A stretch of DNA of 56,574 nucleotides from Flammeovirgaceae bacterium UBA2338 (lineage in GTDB: Bacteria; Bacteroidota; Bacteroidia; Cytophagales; Cyclobacteriaceae): assembly GCA_002344795.1 (NCBI GenBank), contig DDUM01000081.1, positions 1-56,574 of the forward strand, given 5' to 3'. The position numbers and the translations under genes are program-made. Position 1 is the stretch's first letter. The number at the start of each line of letters is the position of its first letter. Below are positions 1 through 7,305 of this stretch, piece by piece. Under the pieces are notes generated by a model that was given only the letters and a program-made list of their open reading frames with translations, was not told where the DNA came from and made no database searches.

Positions 1-512
1 TGCCAAGACAAGATCAGGCATTTTCGATTCGCTATCCACGAGGAGAGGGAGTAATGTCGGAATGGAAAACTCAGATGGAGGAAATTGAGATTGGGACTGG
101 CCGACTGGTGAAAGAGGGTGAAGAATTAGCAATTCTTACCATCGGACATATTGGTAATTATGCTGTCAAGGTTTGTGAGGAACTATCCGCTCAGGGAATT
201 GAGGTAGCTCACTACGATTTGAGGTTTGTCAAGCCATTGGATGAAGAGTTGCTTCACGATGTGTTTACCCATTTCAAAAAGATAATTACTGTTGAGGATG
301 GGTGCATACAAGGAGGAATGGGGAGTGCCATTTTAGAATTTATGGCCGATAACAATTACCATGCGAATGTCCTTAGATTGGGAATTCCTGACAAGGTAGT
401 GGAACATGGAGAGCAACTTGATCTGCATCGGGAGTGTGGGTTTGATCCGGAAGGAATAAAGAAAGCAGTAATGCAAATGCTTGAACCCGCTACAAAGTCC
501 TCTGGTCTTTGA
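1..512 (+). CDS. dxs: 1-deoxy-D-xylulose-5-phosphate synthase, C-terminal part (gene begins before the window)
   Basis: The frame is open from base 3, so the internal ATG at 54 is not the start. The first visible residues include RYPRGEG, the conserved DXS motif at the start of the transketolase C-terminal domain. They are followed by a run resembling DXS ends: RFVKPLDEELL, TVEDGCIQGGMGSA and LGIPDKVVEHG. DXS condenses pyruvate and glyceraldehyde 3-phosphate with thiamine diphosphate, the first step of the MEP isoprenoid pathway. About 170 C-terminal residues are present; the TPP-binding domains lie upstream. The stop codon directly abuts the next ATG, so the two genes are co-transcribed. Other transketolase-like E1 beta subunits are possible, but the HG-containing DXS tail fits best. 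Confidence 0.88.
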   Translation, partial: PRQDQAFSIRYPRGEGVMSEWKTQMEEIEIGTGRLVKEGEELAILTIGHIGNYAVKVCEELSAQGIEVAHYDLRFVKPLDEELLHDVFTHFKKIITVEDGCIQGGMGSAILEFMADNNYHANVLRLGIPDKVVEHGEQLDLHRECGFDPEGIKKAVMQMLEPATKSSGL

Positions 513-1280
513 ATGCCATTCCTAAATTATAAGATAAGAGGTCAAGGCCTTCCTGTTATTTTCATCCATGGCTTTTGTGAGACCGGAGAGATCTGGGATT
601 CATTTGTAAATGGGTTTTCGAAAAACTTTCAGGTTATTACCCTTGACCTGCCGGGTTTTGGTTTGAGTGAGTTAGCCAAAACGAACAGCTCCCTTCAGGA
701 AATTGGAAACGACCTCAATGCATGGGTGTTAGAACAGAGGCTTAAAAATCCCATTGTATTAGGGCACTCACTGGGTGGGTATATTTCTTTGGCTATGGCG
801 GAACAAATGCCATCACTTTATTCCGCTTTTGGTTTGATCCATTCTACATCCAGAGCAGATACCGATGAAAAGCGATTGAATAGAAATAAAGTGATGGCCT
901 TCGTAAAGGAACATGGGGTAGGGACTTTCGTGAAGTCTTTTGTTCCTGGTCTGTACCACCATAAGGATCATCCGTCTATTGATTTCGTGCATCAGATAGC
1001 TCTTAAAACTCCGGAATCGACTTTTTTATCCTACACAGCTGCGATGAGAGACAGGCCTTCAAATGAGAAACTGATCGCTAATTTCACTAAACCTATACTT
1101 ATAGTTGGGGGCGAAAAAGACCCTGTAATAGACATTGACAGCCTGCGAGAACAAGCCGCGCTTAATGACCTGGTGTCTTTCCATTCCCTTCCAGAGGTTG
1201 GTCATATGGGTATGTTTGAAGCCAGCTCTCAGTTAGAAGAGATAGTGAGCAACTTCGTTTCCATTGTAGGCAAGACTTAA
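513..1280 (+). CDS. alpha/beta-fold hydrolase
   Basis: A cytoplasmic alpha/beta hydrolase of 255 residues without a signal peptide. Visible landmarks are the oxyanion HGF (residues 19-21), the nucleophile elbow GHSLGG with Ser86, the acid Asp203 in GGEKDP, and His231 in EVGHMG, so the catalytic triad is complete. The substrate cannot be told from sequence; relatives act on esters, lactones or haloalkanes. The ATG follows the dxs stop with no spacer, which fixes the start and indicates translational coupling. No link to isoprenoid synthesis is known, so the pairing may be positional only. About 150 bp follow before the next gene, with no clear hairpin terminator. Confidence 0.85.
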   Translation: MPFLNYKIRGQGLPVIFIHGFCETGEIWDSFVNGFSKNFQVITLDLPGFGLSELAKTNSSLQEIGNDLNAWVLEQRLKNPIVLGHSLGGYISLAMAEQMPSLYSAFGLIHSTSRADTDEKRLNRNKVMAFVKEHGVGTFVKSFVPGLYHHKDHPSIDFVHQIALKTPESTFLSYTAAMRDRPSNEKLIANFTKPILIVGGEKDPVIDIDSLREQAALNDLVSFHSLPEVGHMGMFEASSQLEEIVSNFVSIVGKT

Positions 1281-1383
1281 TTGGGGCAATATGTGGATTG
1301 GATTTTACCCTAAAACTGTGCTAAATTGAATTGTTTTCTCATATATTTGAGTTACCTGTTGGCTGTTGTGAGGTATAGATTAT

Positions 1384-1391
1384 TATATTTG
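1384..1391 (+). promoter_or_regulatory. candidate Bacteroidota -7 box (TATATTTG)
   Basis: TATATTTG matches the TAnnTTTG consensus 38 bp upstream of the ATG at 1430. A GTTG at 1358-1361 lies 22 bp further up, slightly too far for an ideal -33 box. A second TATATTTG lies at 1342-1349. Confidence 0.38.
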
Positions 1392-1429
1392 TTAGCCTAA
1401 AATAAAAGAAACGATAAAATAATAGCATT

Positions 1430-2182
1430 ATGGAAGAAAGCGCTTTACCCTCTTATGATTCGTGGAACAGTCTAGCCGCGAACATTGCGATGGCGTGCTG
1501 GGCAGCAGGTTTGCTCATAGTTTTAGGTTATTTCCTAAAATTACTCACAACTTCTGATAGCAAGACTAAGTACGATTTTATCAATAAATATGAGATCAAA
1601 GTATTGTGGATTGCAGGTCTGATAATGGTAATTGGAGCCTGCTTTTTCGCCAATGCTAATATTATTGAGCTTAACGCACTATGGATTTTCGTAAGAGTGT
1701 TTACAACCGTATCAATGGGTATGATTGTGGCATTGATTATTCAGAATCTGCTTAAATTCTACTATCCTTTCTTTATAGAAAAAAGATTGAAAGTATTGCG
1801 TTATAAGCCACGGATTTCTCCTAAAACAGGTAAGCCAATGAAGTTGCTTAGTGAGGAAGAAGAAGATGCTTTCCTGGATGAAGGTATGCAGGCTGAGGAG
1901 AACTTATTCTCAATGGACTACGATGTATGGAAAGACGATGAGACTGGATATATTAAAATTGAAAAGTACTCAGGTCATTTACATGCTATTCAGTGTCCTG
2001 AGTGTAATTATCAGACCTTCAAAGTTGTTAGAGAGGAGATAGTACGTGAACCAACCGCTACTGAGGAGGGTGAACTTTCGAAGCATTACCTGTGCGGGTA
2101 TTGTGGGAATAAAGCCAAGAAAACAGTTACGCTAAGAGTATCTTCTAAACTTCATCAAGACTCTCAGGCGGCAACAGCATAA
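1430..2182 (+). CDS. membrane protein with C-terminal four-cysteine zinc ribbon
   Basis: I do not recognise a named family. The 250 residues begin with three hydrophobic segments (about 17-37, 57-75 and 84-107). An acidic cytoplasmic linker (SEEEEDAFLDE, 141-151) and a compact domain follow, with Cys189/Cys192 (CPEC) and Cys222/Cys225 (CGYC). Two CxxC pairs 30 residues apart are a classic zinc-ribbon arrangement. The protein looks like a membrane-anchored zinc-binding or nucleic-acid/protein-binding factor. It is transcribed alone, between a candidate -7 box and a strong bidirectional terminator. Confidence 0.75.
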   Translation: MEESALPSYDSWNSLAANIAMACWAAGLLIVLGYFLKLLTTSDSKTKYDFINKYEIKVLWIAGLIMVIGACFFANANIIELNALWIFVRVFTTVSMGMIVALIIQNLLKFYYPFFIEKRLKVLRYKPRISPKTGKPMKLLSEEEEDAFLDEGMQAEENLFSMDYDVWKDDETGYIKIEKYSGHLHAIQCPECNYQTFKVVREEIVREPTATEEGELSKHYLCGYCGNKAKKTVTLRVSSKLHQDSQAATA

Positions 2183-2210
2183 ATGGAGTTCTTATTTGGA
2201 TTTCAATAAA

Positions 2211-2233
2211 AAAGCCCCGGAAGGGGTTTTTTT
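2211..2233. terminator. bidirectional rho-independent terminator
   Basis: Stem CCCC (2215-2218) with GGGG (2223-2226) and a GGAA tetraloop, extended by A-T pairs from the flanking A-run and T-run. The A-tract before and T-tract after make it usable from both strands. It separates the convergent genes ending at 2182 and 2235. Confidence 0.8.
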
Positions 2234-2234
2234 A

Positions 2235-2486
2235 TTAGCTCATAACCGGAAGTTTTATTTGGTCATAGTAAAACTTCATGCGACTGTGGGAGGTATCAAG
2301 CCTTAATATCTTTTCGACTCTTGCTTTTTTATGGTTAATAAAAACTTCTACATAAAAACTCCCAAGCAAGTATAAATTTACCTTGAAACCGTAGTAACGA
2401 ATCGCCATCACAAAATTTCCATTTGCGTAGAGCGCATTGATTTTTCGATCCAATGAGTAGTCATTAAATTCTTTCCATGAGATCAT
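2235..2486 (-). CDS. small conserved-type hypothetical protein, 83 aa
   Basis: Unrecognised. An 83-residue protein rich in Tyr, Phe and Lys with alternating hydrophobic residues (for example YGFKVNLYLLGSFYVEVF around 32-49), which suggests a small beta-sheet protein. There is no signal peptide or cysteine. The gene is isolated: it faces the zinc-ribbon gene across a shared terminator, and its start is about 145 bp from tRNA-His on the other strand. I favour it as real because it fills the gap exactly to the terminator and has no competing frame, but no function can be assigned. Confidence 0.6.
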   Translation of the reverse strand: MISWKEFNDYSLDRKINALYANGNFVMAIRYYGFKVNLYLLGSFYVEVFINHKKARVEKILRLDTSHSRMKFYYDQIKLPVMS

Positions 2487-2586
2487 GATTCTAACATACT
2501 CAAAAAATAGATTAGGTTCAATGGTAGCAGTAAGACGTTCTTTTAAGAATGATTATTTTCCCAGGCTTGCCCTGCTGTTAATTTGT

Positions 2587-2617
2587 TTTGCAAATTGTTT
2601 AACCCTGCATACCTTTG
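2587..2617 (+). promoter_or_regulatory. promoter of tRNA-His (TTTG-N19-TACCTTTG)
   Basis: A -33 TTTG at 2587-2590, exactly 19 bp, then a -7 TACCTTTG at 2610-2617. This is a perfect match to the Bacteroidota housekeeping sigma consensus. Transcription would begin about 2622-2625, a few bases before the tRNA at 2632. Confidence 0.8.
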
Positions 2618-2631
2618 CGGCTCTCTAAAAT

Positions 2632-2706
2632 GGTGGATGTAGCTCAGTTGGTTAGAGCACCAGATTGTGATTCTGGGGGTCGCGGGTTCGAGTCCCGTCT
2701 TTCACC
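2632..2706 (+). tRNA. tRNA-His (anticodon GTG)
   Basis: The cloverleaf is visible: acceptor GTGGATG/CTTTCAC, D arm GCTC...GAGC, anticodon stem CCAGA/TCTGG around TTGTGAT with GTG at 2667-2669, and T arm GCGGG TTCGAGT CCCGT. The extra G at 2632 (G-1) can pair with discriminator C at 2706, the identity feature of tRNA-His. The 3' CCA is not encoded. The acceptor stem has a T-T mismatch at pair 6-67 and a G-T at 4-69. A consensus promoter precedes it and a terminator follows. Confidence 0.95.
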
Positions 2707-2720
2707 CATAGTAATTTAAG

Positions 2721-2745
2721 AGCCCCTAAAGAGGGGCTTTTTTTA
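2721..2745. terminator. terminator after tRNA-His, shared with pyrC
   Basis: Stem AGCCCC (2721-2726) with GGGGCT (2733-2738) around TAAAGA, followed by a T-run. It lies 15 bp after the tRNA and 18 bp from the pyrC stop on the opposite strand, so it can serve both. Confidence 0.8.
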
Positions 2746-2762
2746 TTTAGGTCTAAATCAGG

Positions 2763-4103
2763 TTACTGCCTGTTAAAAGTCATTCGTTGCCCCATCTGAC
2801 TTTCATCGAACTGTCCCTTCTGAAATGCCAGGTGCCCCGACACCCAGGTAGAATCGATGGATGATGAGAAAGTTTGGCCTTCAAAAGGAGACCATCCGCA
2901 TTTGGCGACAATGTTTTGTTTGGTTACCTCCCACTTTGAGTGAGGGTCTGCCAACACCAAATCGGCAAAATAACCTTCACGTATGTAGCCTCTGTTTTCA
3001 ATTCTAAAAAGTATGGCAGGGTTGTGACACATCTTTTCTACAACCTTTTCTATTGATATTTTTCCTTGCTTATATAATTCCATCATGACCACCATACCGT
3101 GCTGGACCAATGGGCCACCGGAGGGAGCATTGAAATAATCTTTCTGCTTTTCTTCCCAGGTGTGTGGGGCGTGGTCAGTAGCAATCACATCAATTCTGTC
3201 GTCCAATAAAGCTTTCATTATGCCTTGCTGATCTACAGCTGTTTTTATGGCGGGGTTCCATTTGATCATCATACCCAATCGATCGTAGTCGCCATCATTG
3301 AACCAAAGGTGATGAACACAAGCCTCCGCAGTAATTTTCTTATCCTTAAGAGGTAATGCATTGTCAAATAAATGTGTCTCTTTCTCTGTAGAGATATGAA
3401 GGATGTGTAACTGTGTTCCGTGTTTTTTCGCCAGATTCACCGCGAATGAAGAAGATAAGAAACAGGCCTCATGGCTCCTTATTTCGGGATGCATTTTGGC
3501 GGTGACCGCATTACCGTATTTTTCTTTGTATGACTCTATGTTCCTGAGAATAGTGGGCTCGTCTTCGCAATGCGTGGCTATCAATGAAGGAAACTTTGAG
3601 TAGAAACCTTCCAGTGCTGTTGTGTTGTCTACCAGAAGATTGCCTGTGGAAGAGCCCATAAAAATTTTCAATCCGCAAATTCTTTTGATGTCTGTCTTTA
3701 ACACTTCCTCCAGGTTGTCGTTAGAAGCGCCCATATAAAAGGAATAGTTTCCAAGGGATGTTTTGGCAGCAATCTGATACTTTTCCTCTAAGAGCTGTTG
3801 TGTGAAGGCTGGTGGTATCGTATTAGGCATTTCCATAAATGAAGTAACCCCCCCTGCGACCGCGGCACGAGACTCTGAATAAATAGTTGCCTTGTGGGTA
3901 AGCCCGGGTTCACGAAAATGAACCTGATCGTCTATCGCACCAGGCAGAAGGAATTTTCCTTTTGCATCTACTACTTTATCAGCGGATGTCGACTGAAGGT
4001 CTGCATCAATTTTTTCAATATGCTGTCCTTTGATGAGGACATCCTTTTCAGTTACTGCTCCTTCGTTTACAACTTTGGCATTAAGAATAAGGGTCGATTT
4101 CAT
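2763..4103 (-). CDS. pyrC: dihydroorotase
   Basis: Cyclises N-carbamoyl-aspartate to dihydroorotate in pyrimidine synthesis; amidohydrolase fold, 446 residues from the ATG at 4103. The frame stays open up to 4265, but that extension runs over the divergent helicase and past the promoter box, and family homology begins at MKSTLILN. Visible are the metal/active-site elements QVHFREPG (60-67), the carbamylatable Lys146 in GLKIFMGSS, His178, His236 and Asp310 in IATDHAPH. The first His of the usual HxH is Gln60, which I recall as a shared trait of Bacteroidota enzymes. The ATG lies only 6 bp after a TATCTTTG box, suggesting a leaderless message. Confidence 0.93.
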   Translation of the reverse strand: MKSTLILNAKVVNEGAVTEKDVLIKGQHIEKIDADLQSTSADKVVDAKGKFLLPGAIDDQVHFREPGLTHKATIYSESRAAVAGGVTSFMEMPNTIPPAFTQQLLEEKYQIAAKTSLGNYSFYMGASNDNLEEVLKTDIKRICGLKIFMGSSTGNLLVDNTTALEGFYSKFPSLIATHCEDEPTILRNIESYKEKYGNAVTAKMHPEIRSHEACFLSSSFAVNLAKKHGTQLHILHISTEKETHLFDNALPLKDKKITAEACVHHLWFNDGDYDRLGMMIKWNPAIKTAVDQQGIMKALLDDRIDVIATDHAPHTWEEKQKDYFNAPSGGPLVQHGMVVMMELYKQGKISIEKVVEKMCHNPAILFRIENRGYIREGYFADLVLADPHSKWEVTKQNIVAKCGWSPFEGQTFSSSIDSTWVSGHLAFQKGQFDESQMGQRMTFNRQ

Positions 4104-4109
4104 ACCTTG

Positions 4110-4117
4110 CAAAGATA
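4110..4117 (-). promoter_or_regulatory. candidate -7 box of pyrC (TATCTTTG)
   Basis: On the minus strand TATCTTTG matches TAnnTTTG exactly and ends 6 bp before the pyrC ATG, so transcription should start at or next to the start codon. No clear TTTG is seen at -33. The same bases are the only spacer between pyrC and the divergent helicase. Confidence 0.5.
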
Positions 4118-4127
4118 AGATAGAATC

Positions 4128-5417
4128 GTGGAAGAAGAAGATCAATCCAATGAGTGGCTTAACTTTAAGCTCAATAAGCAATTGCTTACAGCGATTGATA
4201 AAGCAGGCTATGTACGCCCTACGGAAATTCAAAAGAAATGTATTCCGCTTATTCTGGGCGGACAACAGGTTATTGGTATTGCACAGACAGGTACCGGGAA
4301 AACAGCCGCTTACCTACTGCCCATTTTAATGAAAATAAAGTATGCTCAGGAGAATGGCCCCAGAGCACTCATACTGGCTCCTACAAAGGAACTGGTGGTA
4401 CAAGTGACACAGAATGCTCAGACACTGTCAGAAAACACTGATTTGCGTATTGTATCGCTATATGGAGGTATTGGGCCCACCGGACAAATAAATGCCGTAA
4501 AAGAGGGCGTAGACATCCTGGTGGCCACTCCGGGTAGGTTCATGGATCTTTATCTTAAAAACAATATCCCGGTAAAGAATATTAAGACCTTAGTAATTGA
4601 TGAAGCAGACAGGATGATGGATATGGGGTTCATTCATCAGCTCAGGAAAATTTTTGAAGTTCTGCCAACGAAGAAGCAAAACCTCCTGTTTTCTGCTACT
4701 TTCCCTGAGCGGGTTGAAAAGTTATCTGAAGACTTTCTGGAGTTTCCCCACAAGGTAGAGGTAACACCTCAGGCTACTCCTGCCAAACAGGTGAAGCAAC
4801 AATATTTTTCTGTTCCCAACCTTAAAACAAAAATCAATTTTTTGGAGTACCTGTTGTCCAGACCAGGTGATTTCAAAAGAGTAATCATTTTTACCAGAAC
4901 GAAGGAATCAGCCAATAATGTTTTCAAGTTTATCGAACGAAAGGGTTTGGGCCCTGCTCGGGTTATTCATTCCAACAAGGGACAAAACAGTCGCCTGAAT
5001 GCACTAAAAGAGTTTGGGGAAGGAGCAGCTCGGGTATTAGTGGCAACAGATGTCAGTTCAAGAGGTATTGATATTACCAAAGTGTCCCATGTCATCAATT
5101 TCGAAGTGCCCAACCGATATGAGGATTATGTGCATCGAATAGGGAGAACAGGCCGAGCGGCTGAGAAAGGAAAAGCCATCACCATGGTGACGGAAGCCGA
5201 GCAGTTTCACATTGAAAAAATACAGGAGCTAATACGGGAAAAAATACCTCTGAAGAGTTTGCCTCAAGAGGTGAAGGTAGAAGATACATCATTTGATGAA
5301 GGGCAAATGATTGCGAAAACACTCGACAATCAAAAACGAAGAGCCGATCCTACATTCAAAGGAGCTTTTCACGAGAAGAAGGAAATAAGAAAGAGCAATA
5401 AAAAAAGGCGTAAATAA
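4128..5417 (+). CDS. DEAD-box ATP-dependent RNA helicase (RhlE-like)
   Basis: An RNA-unwinding ATPase of 429 residues, likely in ribosome assembly or RNA decay. Motifs in order: Q motif GYVRPTEIQ (27-35), motif I AQTGTGKT (52-59), TPGR (134-137), DEAD (158-161), SAT (189-191), then helicase C with VATDVSSRGID and HRIGRTGR, and a short basic tail ending KKRRK. The start is a GTG at 4128; an in-frame stop at 4116-4118 rules out anything earlier and no ATG follows before the Q motif. It is divergent from pyrC with 24 bp between start codons. Its stop codon lies inside the terminator loop. Confidence 0.9.
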   Translation: MEEEDQSNEWLNFKLNKQLLTAIDKAGYVRPTEIQKKCIPLILGGQQVIGIAQTGTGKTAAYLLPILMKIKYAQENGPRALILAPTKELVVQVTQNAQTLSENTDLRIVSLYGGIGPTGQINAVKEGVDILVATPGRFMDLYLKNNIPVKNIKTLVIDEADRMMDMGFIHQLRKIFEVLPTKKQNLLFSATFPERVEKLSEDFLEFPHKVEVTPQATPAKQVKQQYFSVPNLKTKINFLEYLLSRPGDFKRVIIFTRTKESANNVFKFIERKGLGPARVIHSNKGQNSRLNALKEFGEGAARVLVATDVSSRGIDITKVSHVINFEVPNRYEDYVHRIGRTGRAAEKGKAITMVTEAEQFHIEKIQELIREKIPLKSLPQEVKVEDTSFDEGQMIAKTLDNQKRRADPTFKGAFHEKKEIRKSNKKRRK

Positions 5418-5431
5418 TACGCCTTTTTTTA
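5401..5431. terminator. bidirectional terminator between helicase gene and rho
   Basis: Stem GGCGTA (5407-5412) with TACGCC (5418-5423) around AATAA, with an A-run before and eight Ts after. The helicase stop codon sits in the loop, and rho converges from the other side. Confidence 0.85.
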
Positions 5432-5445
5432 TTTGTTCAGAAGAA

Positions 5446-7041
5446 CTATCCGTTCATTGAAACCAAAAACTCTTCGTTGTTTTTTGTTCCCTTCATTTTT
5501 TGAAGCAAGAAATCCATCGCTTCATTGGAATTCATGTCGCTCATAAACTTGCGGAGTATCCATACGCGCTGAAGTTCTTCCTCTTTCATCAACAAGTCTT
5601 CTCTTCTTGTACCTGATGCAGGTACATCGATAGCAGGATAAATTCGCTTGTTGGAAAGCTTGCGATCCAACACTAATTCCATATTACCCGTACCCTTAAA
5701 TTCTTCAAAGATCACCTCATCCATTTTAGATCCAGTATCTGTAAGCGCAGTAGCGATAATGGTCAGTGATCCGCCATTTTCAACATTACGTGCTGCCCCG
5801 AAAAATCGCTTAGGCTTATGCAGTGCATTGGCATCCACACCACCAGAGAGTATTTTACCTGATGACGGAACTACCGTATTGTAGGCACGAGCCAAGCGTG
5901 TGATAGAATCCAATAGGATGACCACATCGTGACCACACTCTACCATTCTTTTGGCTTTCTCTAATACAATGCTGGCCACCTTTACATGGCGTTCAGCCTG
6001 CTCATCAAAAGTTGAAGCAATTACTTCAGCCTTTACGCTACGCGCCATGTCCGTTACCTCTTCCGGGCGTTCGTCTATGAGCAATACAAGAAGGTATACC
6101 TCCGGATGATTTTCTGCAATAGCATTTGCAATCTGCTGTAACAATACCGTCTTACCCGTTTTAGGTTGGGCCACTATCATACCGCGCTGTCCCTTACCGA
6201 TTGGTGCAAACAAGTCTAATATACGGGTAGACATGTTGTCCGGCCTGGTACTTAACTTTAACTTCTCTTCAGGGAAAAGAGGTGTAAGGTATTCGAAGGC
6301 TACACGATCGCGAATTTCTTCTGTCGTTTTGCCATTCACACTTTCTACTTTAAGCAGCGCAAAATATTTTTCCCCTTCTTTTGGAGGGCGAATTAATCCT
6401 TTGGTAGTGTCACCGGTTTTTAAACCAAATAATTTGATCTGTGAGGGGGATACATAGATATCATCAGGACTTGCCAGATAATTGTAGTCTGAGGAACGGA
6501 GGAAACCGTAACCATCCTGCATAATTTCAAGCACCCCTTCGTTGGCGATTACTCCATCGAAATCTTTAATTGAGTTTTCCTTTTTAGCTGCCTGATTCTT
6601 ATCCTCTCTAGGCTCCCTGGGTTCCCTGGGCTCTCTTTGTTCTCTTCCCTCTTTATTGCCTTTGCTACTTTCAGGTCTATTTTGTGTGCTCTGTCTTACT
6701 GGCTCCTGGTTCTCCTTTTCAAAGGAGGCTACGGGGCTATCCAATTCGGCATCAATGGACTCCAAAAGCTCCTCCGAAGAAAGTTCTTTTTCACTTTTAT
6801 CGGCCCTGGGTGTGGGGGCTACATTCTCTCTTCTTCTTGGGCGTGGCTTGGCTTTGTCGCCATTGCCATTGGGTGATACTTTCTTAGGGGTAGGAGCGGG
6901 TTCGGTTACAGCTTGCTGATCTAATATTTTATAAACAAGGTCCTGCTTAGCTAATTTTTTGGCGTTCTTCACACCTAATTCTTCTGCAATCTCTTTCAGC
7001 TCTGAAAGTAATCTGACATTCAAGTCGTCAATTGTATACAT
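5446..7041 (-). CDS. rho: transcription termination factor Rho
   Basis: A hexameric RNA translocase that ends transcription; 531 residues against about 420 in E. coli. Order: N-terminal helix bundle (1-45); a charged low-complexity insert (about 46-158) with RRR clusters and a REPREPREPRE run near 137-146; the RNA-binding cold-shock-like domain (DGYGFLRS at 176-183); then the RecA-like ATPase with Walker A AQPKTGKT (291-298) and Walker B VVILLDS. The insert is typical of Bacteroidota Rho and may add RNA binding or condensate behaviour. A good promoter lies about 170 bp upstream of the ATG, leaving a long leader that could allow autoregulation. Confidence 0.96.
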   Translation of the reverse strand: MYTIDDLNVRLLSELKEIAEELGVKNAKKLAKQDLVYKILDQQAVTEPAPTPKKVSPNGNGDKAKPRPRRRENVAPTPRADKSEKELSSEELLESIDAELDSPVASFEKENQEPVRQSTQNRPESSKGNKEGREQREPREPREPREDKNQAAKKENSIKDFDGVIANEGVLEIMQDGYGFLRSSDYNYLASPDDIYVSPSQIKLFGLKTGDTTKGLIRPPKEGEKYFALLKVESVNGKTTEEIRDRVAFEYLTPLFPEEKLKLSTRPDNMSTRILDLFAPIGKGQRGMIVAQPKTGKTVLLQQIANAIAENHPEVYLLVLLIDERPEEVTDMARSVKAEVIASTFDEQAERHVKVASIVLEKAKRMVECGHDVVILLDSITRLARAYNTVVPSSGKILSGGVDANALHKPKRFFGAARNVENGGSLTIIATALTDTGSKMDEVIFEEFKGTGNMELVLDRKLSNKRIYPAIDVPASGTRREDLLMKEEELQRVWILRKFMSDMNSNEAMDFLLQKMKGTKNNEEFLVSMNG

Positions 7042-7098
7042 GGGGGATAAAAAATGATGGGTTTAAAAAATAATAAACGAGTGTAGGTAATGAGTTCT

Positions 7099-7224
7099 TA
7101 TACTTGCAAAATCAGAACTATAATCCTGAATCATTCAGTTGGTTAGAATAAGATTTGCTTGTAGAATCGGGTTATCTATAAAATCAAATAGCCTGGGTTA
7201 GGCTCTGATGACATTGCAAGTATA
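7099..7224. repeat. 11-bp inverted repeat between rho and serS
   Basis: TATACTTGCAA (7099-7109) and its exact complement TTGCAAGTATA (7214-7224), 104 bp apart. The right arm coincides with the rho -7 box on the minus strand. The left arm is the same box pointing at serS but without a -33 partner. The intervening leader holds only a short AGCCT/AGGCT hairpin near 7190-7204. Confidence 0.6.
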
Positions 7225-7247
7225 CCCTAAAATTGAATATAATCAAA
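7217..7247 (-). promoter_or_regulatory. promoter of rho (TTTG-N19-TATACTTG)
   Basis: Minus-strand TTTG at 7247-7244, 19 bp, then TATACTTG at 7224-7217 (one mismatch to TAnnTTTG). Transcription would start near 7210, giving a leader of about 170 nt before the rho ATG at 7041. Confidence 0.58.
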
Positions 7248-7278
7248 TCCAGACCAAAAAATTTTGCCCAAGGATGAC

Positions 7279-7286
7279 TAATTTTG
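7279..7286 (+). promoter_or_regulatory. candidate -7 box of serS (TAATTTTG)
   Basis: An exact TAnnTTTG match 19 bp before the serS ATG, implying a leader of only about 12-14 nt. No TTTG is seen 19-21 bp upstream. Confidence 0.42.
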
Positions 7287-7305
7287 AGCATACAAAAAAA
7301 CACTC

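Noticed and set aside
4104..4265. 54-residue N-terminal extension of pyrC
   Set aside because: Overlaps the divergent helicase gene, crosses the -7 box, and precedes the conserved family start.
6596..6640. Short DNA tandem repeat
   Set aside because: It is the codon-level reflection of the REP/EPR peptide run in Rho, not a separate element.
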